From assembly GCF_013044505.1 (NCBI RefSeq), contig NZ_JABERD010000029.1, positions 1-64,000 on the forward strand: a DNA stretch of 64,000 bases. Reading direction: 5' to 3'. The translations under genes were made by a program, and so were the position numbers. The notes beneath the pieces are model-generated. The model saw nothing but the letters and a program-made list of their open reading frames with translations, was not told where the DNA came from and ran no database searches. The stretch comes from Streptomyces sp. S3(2020) (GTDB lineage Bacteria; Actinomycetota; Actinomycetes; Streptomycetales; Streptomycetaceae). Below are positions 46,013-54,090 of this stretch, piece after piece. Numbering within the stretch: position 1 is the stretch's first letter; the number at the start of each line of letters is the position of its first letter.

Positions 46013-47286
46013 CGAGACTTTCCGTGAGCACCTTCAAGGCCCCCAAGGGCACGTACGACCTCATCCCGCCGGACAGCGCGAAGTTCCTCGCGGTCCGCGA
46101 GGCGATCGCGGCCCCGCTGCGCAACTCCGGCTACGGCTACATCGAGACGCCCGGCTTCGAGAGCGTCGAGCTCTTCGCACGCGGTGTCGGTGAGTCCACC
46201 GACATCGTGACGAAGGAGATGTACGCCTTCGAGACCAAGGGCGGCGACCGGCTCGCCCTGCGCCCCGAGGGCACGGCTTCCGTGCTGCGCGCGGCGCTGG
46301 AGGCCAACCTCCACAAGGCGGGCAACCTCCCCGTCAAGCTCTGGTACTCCGGCTCGTACTACCGCTACGAGCGCCCGCAGAAGGGCCGTTACCGCCACTT
46401 CTCCCAGGTGGGCGCCGAGGCGATCGGTGCGGAGGACCCGGCGCTCGACGCCGAGCTGCTCATCCTGGCCGACCAGGCGTACCGCTCGCTGAGGCTGCGC
46501 GACTTCCGGATCCTCCTCAACAGCCTGGGCGACAAGGAGTGCCGTCCGGTGTACCGGGAGGCGCTCCAGAACTTCCTCCGCGGGCTCGACCTCGACGAGG
46601 AGACGCTGCGCCGCGCGGACATCAACCCGCTGCGGGTCCTCGACGACAAGCGTGAGGCGGTCCAGAAGCAGCTCACGGGGGCACCCCTGCTGCGGGACTA
46701 CCTCTGCGACGCCTGCAAGGCGTACCACGAGGAGGTCCGCGAACTGATCACCGCGGCGGGCGTCGCCTTCGAGGACGACCCCAAGCTGGTGCGTGGCCTG
46801 GACTACTACACCCGTACGACCTTCGAGTTCGTCCACGACGGTCTGGGCTCCCAGTCCGCGGTGGGCGGTGGCGGTCGCTACGACGGACTGTCCGAGATGA
46901 TCGGCGGCCCCGCGCTGCCGTCGGTGGGCTGGGCGCTGGGCGTCGACCGGACGGTCCTCGCGCTGGAGGCGGAGGGCGTGGAACTCGAACTCCCCTCCAC
47001 GACCAGCGTCTTCGCGGTACCGCTGGGGGAGGAGGCCCGCCGGGTCCTCTTCGCCAAGGTGACGGAGCTTCGCAAGGTCGGCATCGCGGCCGACTTCTCC
47101 TACGGTGCCAAGGGCCTCAAGGGCGCCATGAAGAACGCCAACCGCAGCGGCGCCCGCTACACCGTCGTCGCCGGCGAACGCGACCTCGCCGAGGGCGTCG
47201 TCCAGCTCAAGGACATGCAGTCCGGCGAGCAGACGGCGATCGGCGTGAACGAGATCGTGGCGGAACTGGAATCCCGCCTCGGCTGA
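46009..47286 (+). CDS. hisS: Histidine-tRNA ligase
   Basis: A 425-residue class II synthetase charging tRNA-His. [16 protein letters not shown] is the N-terminal block, [22 protein letters not shown] and [11 protein letters not shown] are motif-1/2 regions, [21 protein letters not shown] is motif 2, and [15 protein letters not shown] and [14 protein letters not shown] are the histidine-specific and motif-3 segments. GTG 46009 overlaps the preceding stop. GTG 46024 (giving MSTFKAPKG) is a plausible alternative; neither ribosome site is decisive. A dispersed hairpin repeat follows the gene. Confidence 0.95.
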   Translation: MTRLSVSTFKAPKGTYDLIPPDSAKFLAVREAIAAPLRNSGYGYIETPGFESVELFARGVGESTDIVTKEMYAFETKGGDRLALRPEGTASVLRAALEANLHKAGNLPVKLWYSGSYYRYERPQKGRYRHFSQVGAEAIGAEDPALDAELLILADQAYRSLRLRDFRILLNSLGDKECRPVYREALQNFLRGLDLDEETLRRADINPLRVLDDKREAVQKQLTGAPLLRDYLCDACKAYHEEVRELITAAGVAFEDDPKLVRGLDYYTRTTFEFVHDGLGSQSAVGGGGRYDGLSEMIGGPALPSVGWALGVDRTVLALEAEGVELELPSTTSVFAVPLGEEARRVLFAKVTELRKVGIAADFSYGAKGLKGAMKNANRSGARYTVVAGERDLAEGVVQLKDMQSGEQTAIGVNEIVAELESRLG

Positions 47287-47342
47287 GTCTTCCTCGCCCC
47301 CGCCGCCCCTACCCGTCCCGTCCCTGAGGGCTGCCGCCCCCA

Positions 47343-47416
47343 GACCCCCGCTTCGGCCGGTTGGTCAGCCCCTCCGGCGTTTGAGGAGCGGGGGTCCAGG
47401 GGGCGGAGCCCCCTGG
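47343..47416. repeat. Dispersed Streptomyces intergenic hairpin repeat
   Basis: GACCCCCGC (47343-47351) pairs with GCGGGGGTC (47388-47396), enclosing CTCCGGCGTTTGAGGAG. This is followed directly by a second hairpin, CCAGGGGGC (47396-47404) with GCCCCCTGG (47408-47416). The motif is one I remember as very common between Streptomyces genes. It lies between convergent hisS and the response-regulator gene and probably ends both transcripts. Confidence 0.75.
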
Positions 47417-47425
47417 GGGCGAGGC

Positions 47426-48049
47426 TCAGTCCAGCAGGCCGTGCCGCATCGCGCTCGTCACCGCCGCCGTCCGGTCGTCCACCCCCAACTTGCCGAAAAC
47501 CCGCAGCAGATGGGTTTTCACCGTCGACTCCCCGATGTACAGCCGTCGCCCGATCTCCGCGTTCGTGCACCCCTCCGCCACCAGCCGCAGCACGGCCGTC
47601 TCGCGCGTGGACAGTCGTGGACGTTCCGGCTTGGTCCGTAGTTGGTCCACCAGTCGGGCCGCCACCGACGGCGCCAGTACGGTCTCGCCGCGCGCAGCCG
47701 CCCGTACCGCCTGCGCCAACTCCCCGCGGGGCAGGTCCTTGAGCAGATAGCCCGCCGCGCCCGCCTCCACGGCCCGCAGGATGTCGCGGTCCGTCTCGTA
47801 CGTGGTCAGGACGATGACCCGGCAGCCCAGCCCGGCCGCGGCCATCCGCTCGATGGAGTCCACACCCCCGCCCTCCGGCATCCGCAGGTCCATCAGCACG
47901 ATGTCGGGCCGGAGCTCCGCGGCCAGCGCCTCCGCCCGCGGACCGCTGGACGCGTCGGCGACCACCTCAAGGTCCGGCTCGGCGCTCAGCATGGCCCGTA
48001 GCCCCTCCCGTACGACGGGGTGGTCGTCGGCCAGGATGATCCGGATCAC
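47426..48049 (-). CDS. LuxR-type (NarL/DesR-like) response regulator
   Basis: A 207-residue two-component regulator. The receiver domain has ILADDHPVVREGL and phosphoacceptor Asp54 in DIVLMDLRMP, with the switch Thr in VIVLTTYETD and Lys in LLKDLP. The C-terminal LuxR helix-turn-helix reads LSTRETAVLRLVAEGCTNAEIGRRLYIGESTVKTHL (in pieces at 146-180). It is last in the ABC-kinase-regulator operon; its GTG overlaps the kinase stop. It probably activates the operon itself through the palindrome at 51007-51026. Confidence 0.93.
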   Translation of the reverse strand: MIRIILADDHPVVREGLRAMLSAEPDLEVVADASSGPRAEALAAELRPDIVLMDLRMPEGGGVDSIERMAAAGLGCRVIVLTTYETDRDILRAVEAGAAGYLLKDLPRGELAQAVRAAARGETVLAPSVAARLVDQLRTKPERPRLSTRETAVLRLVAEGCTNAEIGRRLYIGESTVKTHLLRVFGKLGVDDRTAAVTSAMRHGLLD

Positions 48050-49245
48050 GAAGAGCTCCTCACAGGCGGTACGGGCAACCGGACGGTGACCGTCGTGCCG
48101 GCGTCCGGGGTGCTGTCCACCCGGGCGGTCCCGCCGGCCTCGGCGGCCCGGGCGCGCAGCCCCGCCAGCCCGTAGCCGCCGGTCACGGACGAGGGGTCGA
48201 AACCGTGGCCGTCGTCCCGTACGGACACGGTCAGGGTCTCCTCGGCGTAGGCCAGGGCGATTCCGACGGTCGCCGAACTCCCGGCGTGCTTACGGGCGTT
48301 CGACAAGGCCTCCTGGCAGGAGCGCAGGGCCACCACCTCGGCCCCGGCGGGCGACGGCCGCACCGGGCCCGTCACCTCCAGCGTCGCCGCGTGGCGGGCG
48401 GCGAGCCGACGCAGCGCGTCGGGGAGCGAGGCCCCGTCCAGGTCCGCCGGTGCCGCCCCGGCGACCAGGGCGCGTGCCTCGGCGAGATTCTGCCGGGCCG
48501 TCTCGTCCATGAGCGCCAGATGGCGGCGGGCCTGCGGCACGTCGCACTCCAGCTCGGCCTCGACCGCCTGGACCAGCATCAGCAGGCTGGTGAAGCCCTG
48601 GGCGAGCGTGTCGTGGATCTCCCGGGCCATCCGCTCCCGCTCGGCCAGCGCCCCGTGCGCCGCCGACAGCCGCGACACCTCGTGCCGGCTCGCGTCCAGC
48701 TCCGCGATCAGCTCGGCCCGGTCCTGGCTCTGCTCGATGATCCGGATGATCCAGCTGCCGACGGCCGCCGAGAAGACGAAGGTGACGACCGCGAACACCG
48801 AGTTGAAGAAGACGTCCTGGTCGCTCGGCCACCACAACAGGGCCCAGCCCACCACGGGCACGAGATTGATGACGGCCACGGCCCCCAGAGCCCACCGGAG
48901 ACGCAGCGTCATGAAGCACGGCGGCACGAGCGCGAACGTCATCAGCCGTGTCTCGCCGACCAGCACCGCCGACGGCAGGAACAGCGCCATCATGGCCGCC
49001 AGGAAGCCCAACGCCCGCCGCTCGTCCGGCGGATCGCCCCGCAGGACGGGGCGCCCGACCACGACGTACAGCGGGATCAACGGCACGAGCAGCGCCGCCG
49101 CCGTGACCCGGACCGGCCACCCCGGGACGTCCGTGCCGAGCACGAACACCAAGGTGGCCAGCCAGACGATCGCGAAGTACGTGTCCCAGAGCCGGAACGA
49201 GCGGTCCCAGGTGTAGGCGCCCACCAGCCCGGCGGGGATCCTCAT
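48046..49245 (-). CDS. Membrane histidine kinase, HisKA_3 type
   Basis: A 399-residue sensor. Five or six N-terminal spans (about 25-37, 48-65, 80-97, 103-115, 120-138, 150-168) with almost no external loop suggest intramembrane sensing. The dimerization region is ERERMAREIHDTLAQGFTSL, with phospho-His211. The ATPase domain has CQEALSNARKHAGSS (N box) and VRDDGHGFDPSSVTGGYGLAGLRARA. This is the DesK/LiaS-like architecture that pairs with LuxR-type regulators. ATG 49245 overlaps the permease stop and was chosen over a much longer open frame. Confidence 0.92.
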   Translation of the reverse strand: MRIPAGLVGAYTWDRSFRLWDTYFAIVWLATLVFVLGTDVPGWPVRVTAAALLVPLIPLYVVVGRPVLRGDPPDERRALGFLAAMMALFLPSAVLVGETRLMTFALVPPCFMTLRLRWALGAVAVINLVPVVGWALLWWPSDQDVFFNSVFAVVTFVFSAAVGSWIIRIIEQSQDRAELIAELDASRHEVSRLSAAHGALAERERMAREIHDTLAQGFTSLLMLVQAVEAELECDVPQARRHLALMDETARQNLAEARALVAGAAPADLDGASLPDALRRLAARHAATLEVTGPVRPSPAGAEVVALRSCQEALSNARKHAGSSATVGIALAYAEETLTVSVRDDGHGFDPSSVTGGYGLAGLRARAAEAGGTARVDSTPDAGTTVTVRLPVPPVRSSS

Positions 49246-50087
49246 CCGTCGCGCCGGTTCTTCCACCGGAAGGTCAGCAGGCACAGCACCAATCCTCCGA
49301 TGCACCAGGCCCCCAGGACCAGGGCGATACGGCCGAACTCCCAGCCGCCGGCCTGTTCGAGGACCTGCGCCGAGTCCGGCAGGAACACCCCGCGCAGACC
49401 CTGGCACATCCACTTCAACGGGAACAGGGCACCGATGTCCAGCATCCAGTCCGGGATGGTGTCGATCGCGATGTACACGCCGGAGATGAACTGGAGGACC
49501 AGGAAGGGGAGCACGACCACCGAGGTCGCGCTCTTGCCGGACTTCGGGACCGAGCTGATCGCGATGCCGAGCAGGGCGCACGCGGTCAGCCCGAGGACGA
49601 AGATCCAGGTGAAGTGGAACCAGCGCGTGGCGTCCGAGGGCAGCTCGACGTCGTACAGCGTCGTGCCGACGAGCAGCAGGATCGCCGTCTCCATCAACCC
49701 CGTGACCAGAACCAGCCAGATCTTGCCGAGGAAGTACGAGGCCGGTGGCATGGGGGTGCCCCGGAGCCGGCGCAGCACCTTCTCGTCGCGCTCGATGGCG
49801 ATCGAGATGCCGAGGGACTGGAAGCTCGTCGACATGATGCCGGCGGCCATCATCGCGGGGACGTAGAGCTGGGAGGCCGTGATGCCGGCGCCCTCCACGT
49901 CGTCGCTGAAGATCGACGCGAACAGGAACAGGAAGACGACAGGGAAGGCGAAGGTGAACACCACCTGGTCGCGCTGCCGGAAGAACTGCCTGAGTTCCAG
50001 CGCGCCCCGCTGGAGGCCGATCCCGAACGCGCCGGGCAGCCGCTCGGTTTCCGCGTCCGCGCGGGTCCGTACGACAGTCGTGGTCAT
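49242..50087 (-). CDS. ABC-2 type exporter permease
   Basis: A 281-residue membrane protein with six probable spans. An N-terminal amphipathic helix (RGALELRQFFRQRDQVVF) is followed by FTFAFPVVFLFLFASIF and a loop with ASQLYVPAMMAAGIMSTSFQSLGISIAIERDEKVLRRLRGTPM (in pieces around 70-112), the usual ABC-2 coupling region. The C-terminal half contains LPFLVLQFISGVYI and FPLKWMCQGLRG. With the adjacent ATPase it should form an exporter for a drug, lipid or peptide. It overlaps both neighbours by 4 bases. Confidence 0.92.
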   Translation of the reverse strand: MTTTVVRTRADAETERLPGAFGIGLQRGALELRQFFRQRDQVVFTFAFPVVFLFLFASIFSDDVEGAGITASQLYVPAMMAAGIMSTSFQSLGISIAIERDEKVLRRLRGTPMPPASYFLGKIWLVLVTGLMETAILLLVGTTLYDVELPSDATRWFHFTWIFVLGLTACALLGIAISSVPKSGKSATSVVVLPFLVLQFISGVYIAIDTIPDWMLDIGALFPLKWMCQGLRGVFLPDSAQVLEQAGGWEFGRIALVLGAWCIGGLVLCLLTFRWKNRRDG

Positions 50088-50950
50088 CGTGCGTCCTCCT
50101 GTCCGGTCAGCCGGAGGTAGACGTCCTCCAGCGTGGGGCGGCTCACCCGCAGCCCCGGGATCTCGCCGTCGAAGCGGTGCGCGAGCTCGGCGACCGTGCG
50201 GGTCGGGGTGGCCGTCCGCTCGGTCCGCGGGGCGCCGTCCGGCTCGGTCCACTCGACGGTGGCCTCGGTGCCGTACCGGTCCCGCAGGGCGGCCGGGCGG
50301 CCCTCGGCGACGATCCGGCCCGCGGTCACCACGGCGAGGCGGTCGGCCAGGGCTTCCGCCTCCTCCAGGTAGTGCGTGGTGAGGAGGATGGTCGTGCCCT
50401 CGTCGGACAGGGTGCGGATCAGATCCCAGAACTGGCGTCGGGCCGCCGGGTCGAAGCCGGTCGTCGGTTCGTCCAGGAGCAGCAGTTCGGGACCGCCGAT
50501 CACACCGAGCGCCACATCGAGGCGGCGGCGCTGCCCGCCCGACAGGGCCTTGATCCGGCTGCCCGCCTTCGCCTGGAGACCCACCAGACCGATGACCTCC
50601 TGAGGGTCACGCGGCTTCGGGTAGTAGCGGGCGAAGTGCCGTACGGTCTCGCCGACCGTCAACTCGGCGGGCGCCGATTCGTCCTGCCAGACGATTCCGA
50701 CACGTGAACGCCACGCGCGTGTGCCCTTCGCCGGATCCGCGCCCAGCACCCGGACCTCGCCACCGTCCCGGCTCCGGTTGCCCTGGAGGATCTCCACCGT
50801 CGTGCTCTTGCCCGCGCCATTGGGCCCCAGCAGGCCGAACACCTCGCCCCTGCCGATGCCGAGATCGATACCGTCGACCGCGGTCACGTCGCCGTACTGC
50901 TTGCGCAGCCCCCGTACGTCCACCGCGAGTTCGTTCGCGTGTGTTGTCAT
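50084..50950 (-). CDS. ABC exporter ATPase, DrrA/LnrL type
   Basis: A 288-residue ATPase. Walker A GPNGAGKST (42-50), Q-loop IVWQDESAP, signature LSGGQRRRLDVALG, Walker B LLLLDEPTTGFDP and switch TTHYLEEAEALADR are all intact. The C-terminal extension (VEWTEPDGAPRTERTATPTRTV...) is the DrrA-type domain that contacts the permease. It is the first gene of the operon, whose start ATG 50950 lies 57 bases from the 20-bp palindrome. Order and families recall the Bacillus linearmycin-resistance lnrJKLMN and yvfRSTU loci. Confidence 0.93.
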   Translation of the reverse strand: MTTHANELAVDVRGLRKQYGDVTAVDGIDLGIGRGEVFGLLGPNGAGKSTTVEILQGNRSRDGGEVRVLGADPAKGTRAWRSRVGIVWQDESAPAELTVGETVRHFARYYPKPRDPQEVIGLVGLQAKAGSRIKALSGGQRRRLDVALGVIGGPELLLLDEPTTGFDPAARRQFWDLIRTLSDEGTTILLTTHYLEEAEALADRLAVVTAGRIVAEGRPAALRDRYGTEATVEWTEPDGAPRTERTATPTRTVAELAHRFDGEIPGLRVSRPTLEDVYLRLTGQEDAR

Positions 50951-51006
50951 GCCGTCGAGCCTCGGCCGGAACCGAACGCTCAGGGACGACCGAGCGTCCT
51001 TCCTTA

Positions 51007-51026
51007 TGTCCACCGAACGGTGGACA
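51007..51026. promoter_or_regulatory. 20-bp palindrome in the ABC/VKOR divergent promoter
   Basis: TGTCCACCGAACGGTGGACA has 9-bp arms around AA and is the only large dyad in the 146-base region between the two start codons. Its right edge (TGGACA) also looks like a -35 box for the rightward gene, with CACAAT at 51042-51047 as -10 (15-base spacing, short). It is a good candidate for the binding site of the operon's own response regulator. Confidence 0.55.
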
Positions 51027-51096
51027 AGGCCCTCTGTACGGCACAATGGCCCCTGCCCGAAGAAGGTCCAACTCTCAAGCAGACGGAATCGGCGTG

Positions 51097-51753
51097 ATGA
51101 GCAAGACCACAGTCAAAGACGTCTCCACCGAGCCAGAGCCGGAGGAGAGGGCCGCTGAGCCACGGTCGGTGGGCGGCAGTCGTGCCTTCGCCGTCATGCT
51201 GGTGCTCACCGGCGCGGCCGGCCTGCTCGCCGCGTGGGTCATCACGATCGACAAGTTCAAGCTCCTCGAGGCCAAGGTCGAGGGCAAGAGCTTCACCCCC
51301 GGTTGCAGCCTGAACCCCGTCGTCTCCTGCGGCAGCGTCATGGAGAGCGATCAGGCCCACGCCTTCGGGTTCCCCAACCCGATGCTCGGCCTCGTCGCCT
51401 ACGGCATCGTCATCTGCGTCGGCATGAGCCTGCTCGGCCGGGCCCGCTTCCCGCGCTGGTACTGGCTGACCTTCAACGCCGGCACCTTGTTCGGAGTCTC
51501 CTTCTGCGCCTGGCTGATGTTCCAGTCGCTGTACCGGATCAACGCCCTGTGCCTGTGGTGCTCCCTGGCCTGGGTCGCGACGATCATCATGTTCTGGTAC
51601 GTGACCTCGTTCAACGTGCGCAACGGCTTCCTGCCCGCCCCGCGCTGGCTGAAGAGCTTCTTCGGCGAGTTCACCTGGGTGCTGCCGGTCCTGCACATCG
51701 GGATCATCGGCATGCTGATCCTGACGCGCTGGTGGGACTTCTGGACCAGCTGA
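51097..51753 (+). CDS. Vitamin K epoxide reductase (VKOR) family protein
   Basis: A 218-residue membrane thiol oxidoreductase that re-oxidises extracytoplasmic Dsb-type proteins using quinone. After a polar N-terminus come four or five spans. The loop cysteines are Cys70 and Cys78 (FTPGCSLNPVVSCGSVM) and the quinone-side CLWC is at 152-155; Ser71-Asn73 region matches the VKOR core. Its partner would be an exported DsbA; the DsbA-like gene at 3.7 kb has no signal peptide and is not the obvious one. GTG 51094 directly before ATG 51097 is an alternative start. Confidence 0.9.
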   Translation: MSKTTVKDVSTEPEPEERAAEPRSVGGSRAFAVMLVLTGAAGLLAAWVITIDKFKLLEAKVEGKSFTPGCSLNPVVSCGSVMESDQAHAFGFPNPMLGLVAYGIVICVGMSLLGRARFPRWYWLTFNAGTLFGVSFCAWLMFQSLYRINALCLWCSLAWVATIIMFWYVTSFNVRNGFLPAPRWLKSFFGEFTWVLPVLHIGIIGMLILTRWWDFWTS

Positions 51754-51796
51754 CCGGGCCCGCACAGGCCCGGGCGGGATTGTCAGTGCGGTGAAT

Positions 51797-51802
51797 TAGG
51801 GT
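51797..51802 (+). promoter_or_regulatory. -10 box, leaderless rarA transcript
   Basis: TAGGGT ends 7 bases before GTG 51810 with no ribosome site between, the leaderless pattern. No good -35 box is visible. Confidence 0.45.
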
Positions 51803-51809
51803 TCTCGAC

Positions 51810-53165
51810 GTGGAGCCCGACCTGTTCACCGCAGCCGCCGAAGAGCGCCAGGAGAAGGACCCCGCCGGGAGTCCCCTGGCGGTACGGATGCGCCCGCGCA
51901 CCCTCGACGAGGTGGTGGGCCAGCAGCATCTGCTGAAGCCCGGCTCGCCCCTGCGCCGCCTCGTCGGCGAGGGCACGGGCGGCCCGGCGGGCCCGTCCTC
52001 GGTGATCCTCTGGGGCCCGCCCGGCACCGGGAAGACGACCCTCGCGTACGTGGTCTCCAAGGCCACCAACAAACGCTTCGTCGAACTGTCGGCGATCACC
52101 GCGGGCGTCAAGGAGGTCCGCGCGGTCATCGAGGGAGCCCGCCGTGCCACGGGTGGGTACGGCAAGGAGACCGTCCTCTTCCTCGACGAGATCCACCGCT
52201 TCAGCAAGGCCCAGCAGGACTCCCTTCTCCCCGCCGTCGAGAACCGCTGGGTGACCCTGATCGCGGCGACCACGGAGAACCCGTACTTCTCGGTGATCTC
52301 CCCGCTGCTGTCCCGCTCGCTCCTGCTGACCCTCGAACCCCTCACGGACGACGACCTCAGAGGGCTGCTGCGCAGGGCCCTCGGCGACGACCGAGGCCTC
52401 AAGGACACCGTCACCCTCCCCGAGGACACCGAGGACCACCTGCTGCGCATCGCCGGCGGCGACGCCCGCCGGGCCCTGACCGCCCTGGAGGCCGCCGCCG
52501 GGGCCGCGCTCGACAAGGGCGAGGCGGAGATCTCCCTCACCACGCTGGAGGAGACCGTCGACCGCGCGGCCGTGAAGTACGACCGCGACGGCGACCAGCA
52601 CTACGACGTCGCCAGCGCCCTCATCAAGTCCATCCGGGGCTCGGACGTCGACGCCGCCCTGCACTACCTGGCCCGGATGATCGAGGCCGGCGAGGACCCC
52701 CGCTTCATCGCCCGCCGCCTGATGATCTCCGCCAGCGAGGACATCGGCCTGGCCGACCCCAACGCCCTGCCCATAGCCGTCGCCGCCGCCCAGGCCGTCG
52801 CCATGATCGGCTTCCCCGAGGCCGCCCTCACCCTCAGCCACGCCACCATCGCCCTCGCGCTGGCCCCCAAGTCCAACGCCGCGACCATGGCGATCGGCGC
52901 CGCCATGGAGGACGTACGCAAGGGACTGGCCGGATCCGTGCCGCCCCACCTGCGCGACGGGCACTACAAGGGCGCCGCCAAGCTCGGCCACGCGCAGGGG
53001 TACGTGTATCCGCACGACCTGCCCGAGGGCATCGCCGAGCAGCAGTACGCCCCGGACGCCCTCAAGGACCGCGAGTACTACGCGCCGACCAGGCACGGCG
53101 CCGAGGCGCGGTACGCGGACGCGGTCGAGTGGACCAGACAGCACCTCGGTCGCAAGCGGTCCTGA
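51810..53165 (+). CDS. rarA: Replication-associated recombination ATPase RarA (MgsA)
   Basis: A 451-residue AAA+ clamp-loader-like ATPase acting at stalled replication forks. Walker A is GPPGTGKT (69-76), Walker B is [16 protein letters not shown], and the sensor block is [18 protein letters not shown]. The C-terminal helical tetramerization region contains [27 protein letters not shown] (in pieces) and ends with [16 protein letters not shown]. All domains are present and the length is normal. GTG 51810 is directly preceded by a -10 box. Confidence 0.95.
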   Translation: MEPDLFTAAAEERQEKDPAGSPLAVRMRPRTLDEVVGQQHLLKPGSPLRRLVGEGTGGPAGPSSVILWGPPGTGKTTLAYVVSKATNKRFVELSAITAGVKEVRAVIEGARRATGGYGKETVLFLDEIHRFSKAQQDSLLPAVENRWVTLIAATTENPYFSVISPLLSRSLLLTLEPLTDDDLRGLLRRALGDDRGLKDTVTLPEDTEDHLLRIAGGDARRALTALEAAAGAALDKGEAEISLTTLEETVDRAAVKYDRDGDQHYDVASALIKSIRGSDVDAALHYLARMIEAGEDPRFIARRLMISASEDIGLADPNALPIAVAAAQAVAMIGFPEAALTLSHATIALALAPKSNAATMAIGAAMEDVRKGLAGSVPPHLRDGHYKGAAKLGHAQGYVYPHDLPEGIAEQQYAPDALKDREYYAPTRHGAEARYADAVEWTRQHLGRKRS

Positions 53166-53174
53166 GCGCCCTGT

Positions 53175-53445
53175 AGAATCCTCGGAGCGCTGTGTCCCGT
53201 GCAGTCAGAACGGGACGGTCAGCCGGAACCCCCAGTGGGTTCCAGGAGCGTCGCGCACCGTTCGAATGGTGTCGCGGGCAGCCCACCTCCGTTCACGGTA
53301 GGTGGGCCACTCGTGTGCTGCACATATGTGCCCAGACCAGGGAGCGGCTGCCCACCAGGCCCGGCAACGGACCCGGCGGGTTTCCCCGGCTGCGGATGCG
53401 ACCTCCCTCAACCCTGACGAGCCGAACACTGAGAAATGAGAGATT
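53175..53445 (+). promoter_or_regulatory. rpsD promoter and structured 5' leader
   Basis: TAGAAT at 53175-53180 is a good -10 box 10 bases after the rarA stop, leaving a leader of about 260 bases. Two hairpins are clear: GGAACCC (53225-53231) with GGGTTCC (53237-53243), and GCCCACCT (53281-53288) with AGGTGGGC (53300-53307), the latter with an inner CCGT/ACGG. There is no ORF of note. Such a long folded leader before the S4 gene suggests autoregulation by S4 binding. Confidence 0.5.
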
Positions 53446-54060
53446 GTGGCGAATCAGTCCCGCCCCAAGGTCAAGAAGTCGCGTGCCCTCGGCATCGCGC
53501 TGACCCCGAAGGCCGTCAAGTACTTCGAGGCCCGTCCCTACCCCCCGGGTGAGCACGGCCGTGGCCGCAAGCAGAACTCGGACTACAAGGTCCGTCTGCT
53601 CGAGAAGCAGCGTCTGCGTGCGCAGTACGACGTGTCCGAGCGTCAGCTCGTCCGCGCCTACGAGCGTGCCTCCAAGGTGCAGGGCAAGACCGGTGAGGCC
53701 CTGATCATCGAGCTCGAGCGCCGTCTCGACGCGCTGGTCCTGCGTTCGGGCATCGCCCGCACGATCTACCAGGCCCGCCAGATGGTCGTCCACGGCCACA
53801 TCGAGGTCAACGGTGGCAAGGTCGACAAGCCGTCGTTCCGCGTCCGTCCCGACGACGTCGTGATGGTCCGCGAGCGCAGCCGCGAGAAGACCCTCTTCTC
53901 CATCTCCCGTGAGGGCGGCTTCGCCCCCGACGGCGAGACCCCGCGCTACCTCCAGGTGAACCTCCGCGCCCTGGCCTTCCGCCTGGACCGTGAGCCGAAC
54001 CGCAAGGAGATCCCGGTGATCTGCGACGAGCAGCTCGTCGTCGAGTACTACGCCCGCTGA
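53446..54060 (+). CDS. rpsD: 30S ribosomal protein S4
   Basis: A 204-residue primary 16S rRNA-binding protein. The S4 RNA-binding domain reads [41 protein letters not shown] (about 95-135, in pieces). The N-terminal segment [20 protein letters not shown] has no cysteines, so this is the zinc-free form of S4. The gene stands alone rather than in the alpha operon, as is usual in actinobacteria. GTG 53446 follows GAGA, a weak ribosome site. Confidence 0.96.
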   Translation: MANQSRPKVKKSRALGIALTPKAVKYFEARPYPPGEHGRGRKQNSDYKVRLLEKQRLRAQYDVSERQLVRAYERASKVQGKTGEALIIELERRLDALVLRSGIARTIYQARQMVVHGHIEVNGGKVDKPSFRVRPDDVVMVRERSREKTLFSISREGGFAPDGETPRYLQVNLRALAFRLDREPNRKEIPVICDEQLVVEYYAR

Positions 54061-54090
54061 TCACCAGCCGGACGTAGTACACGCACCACC

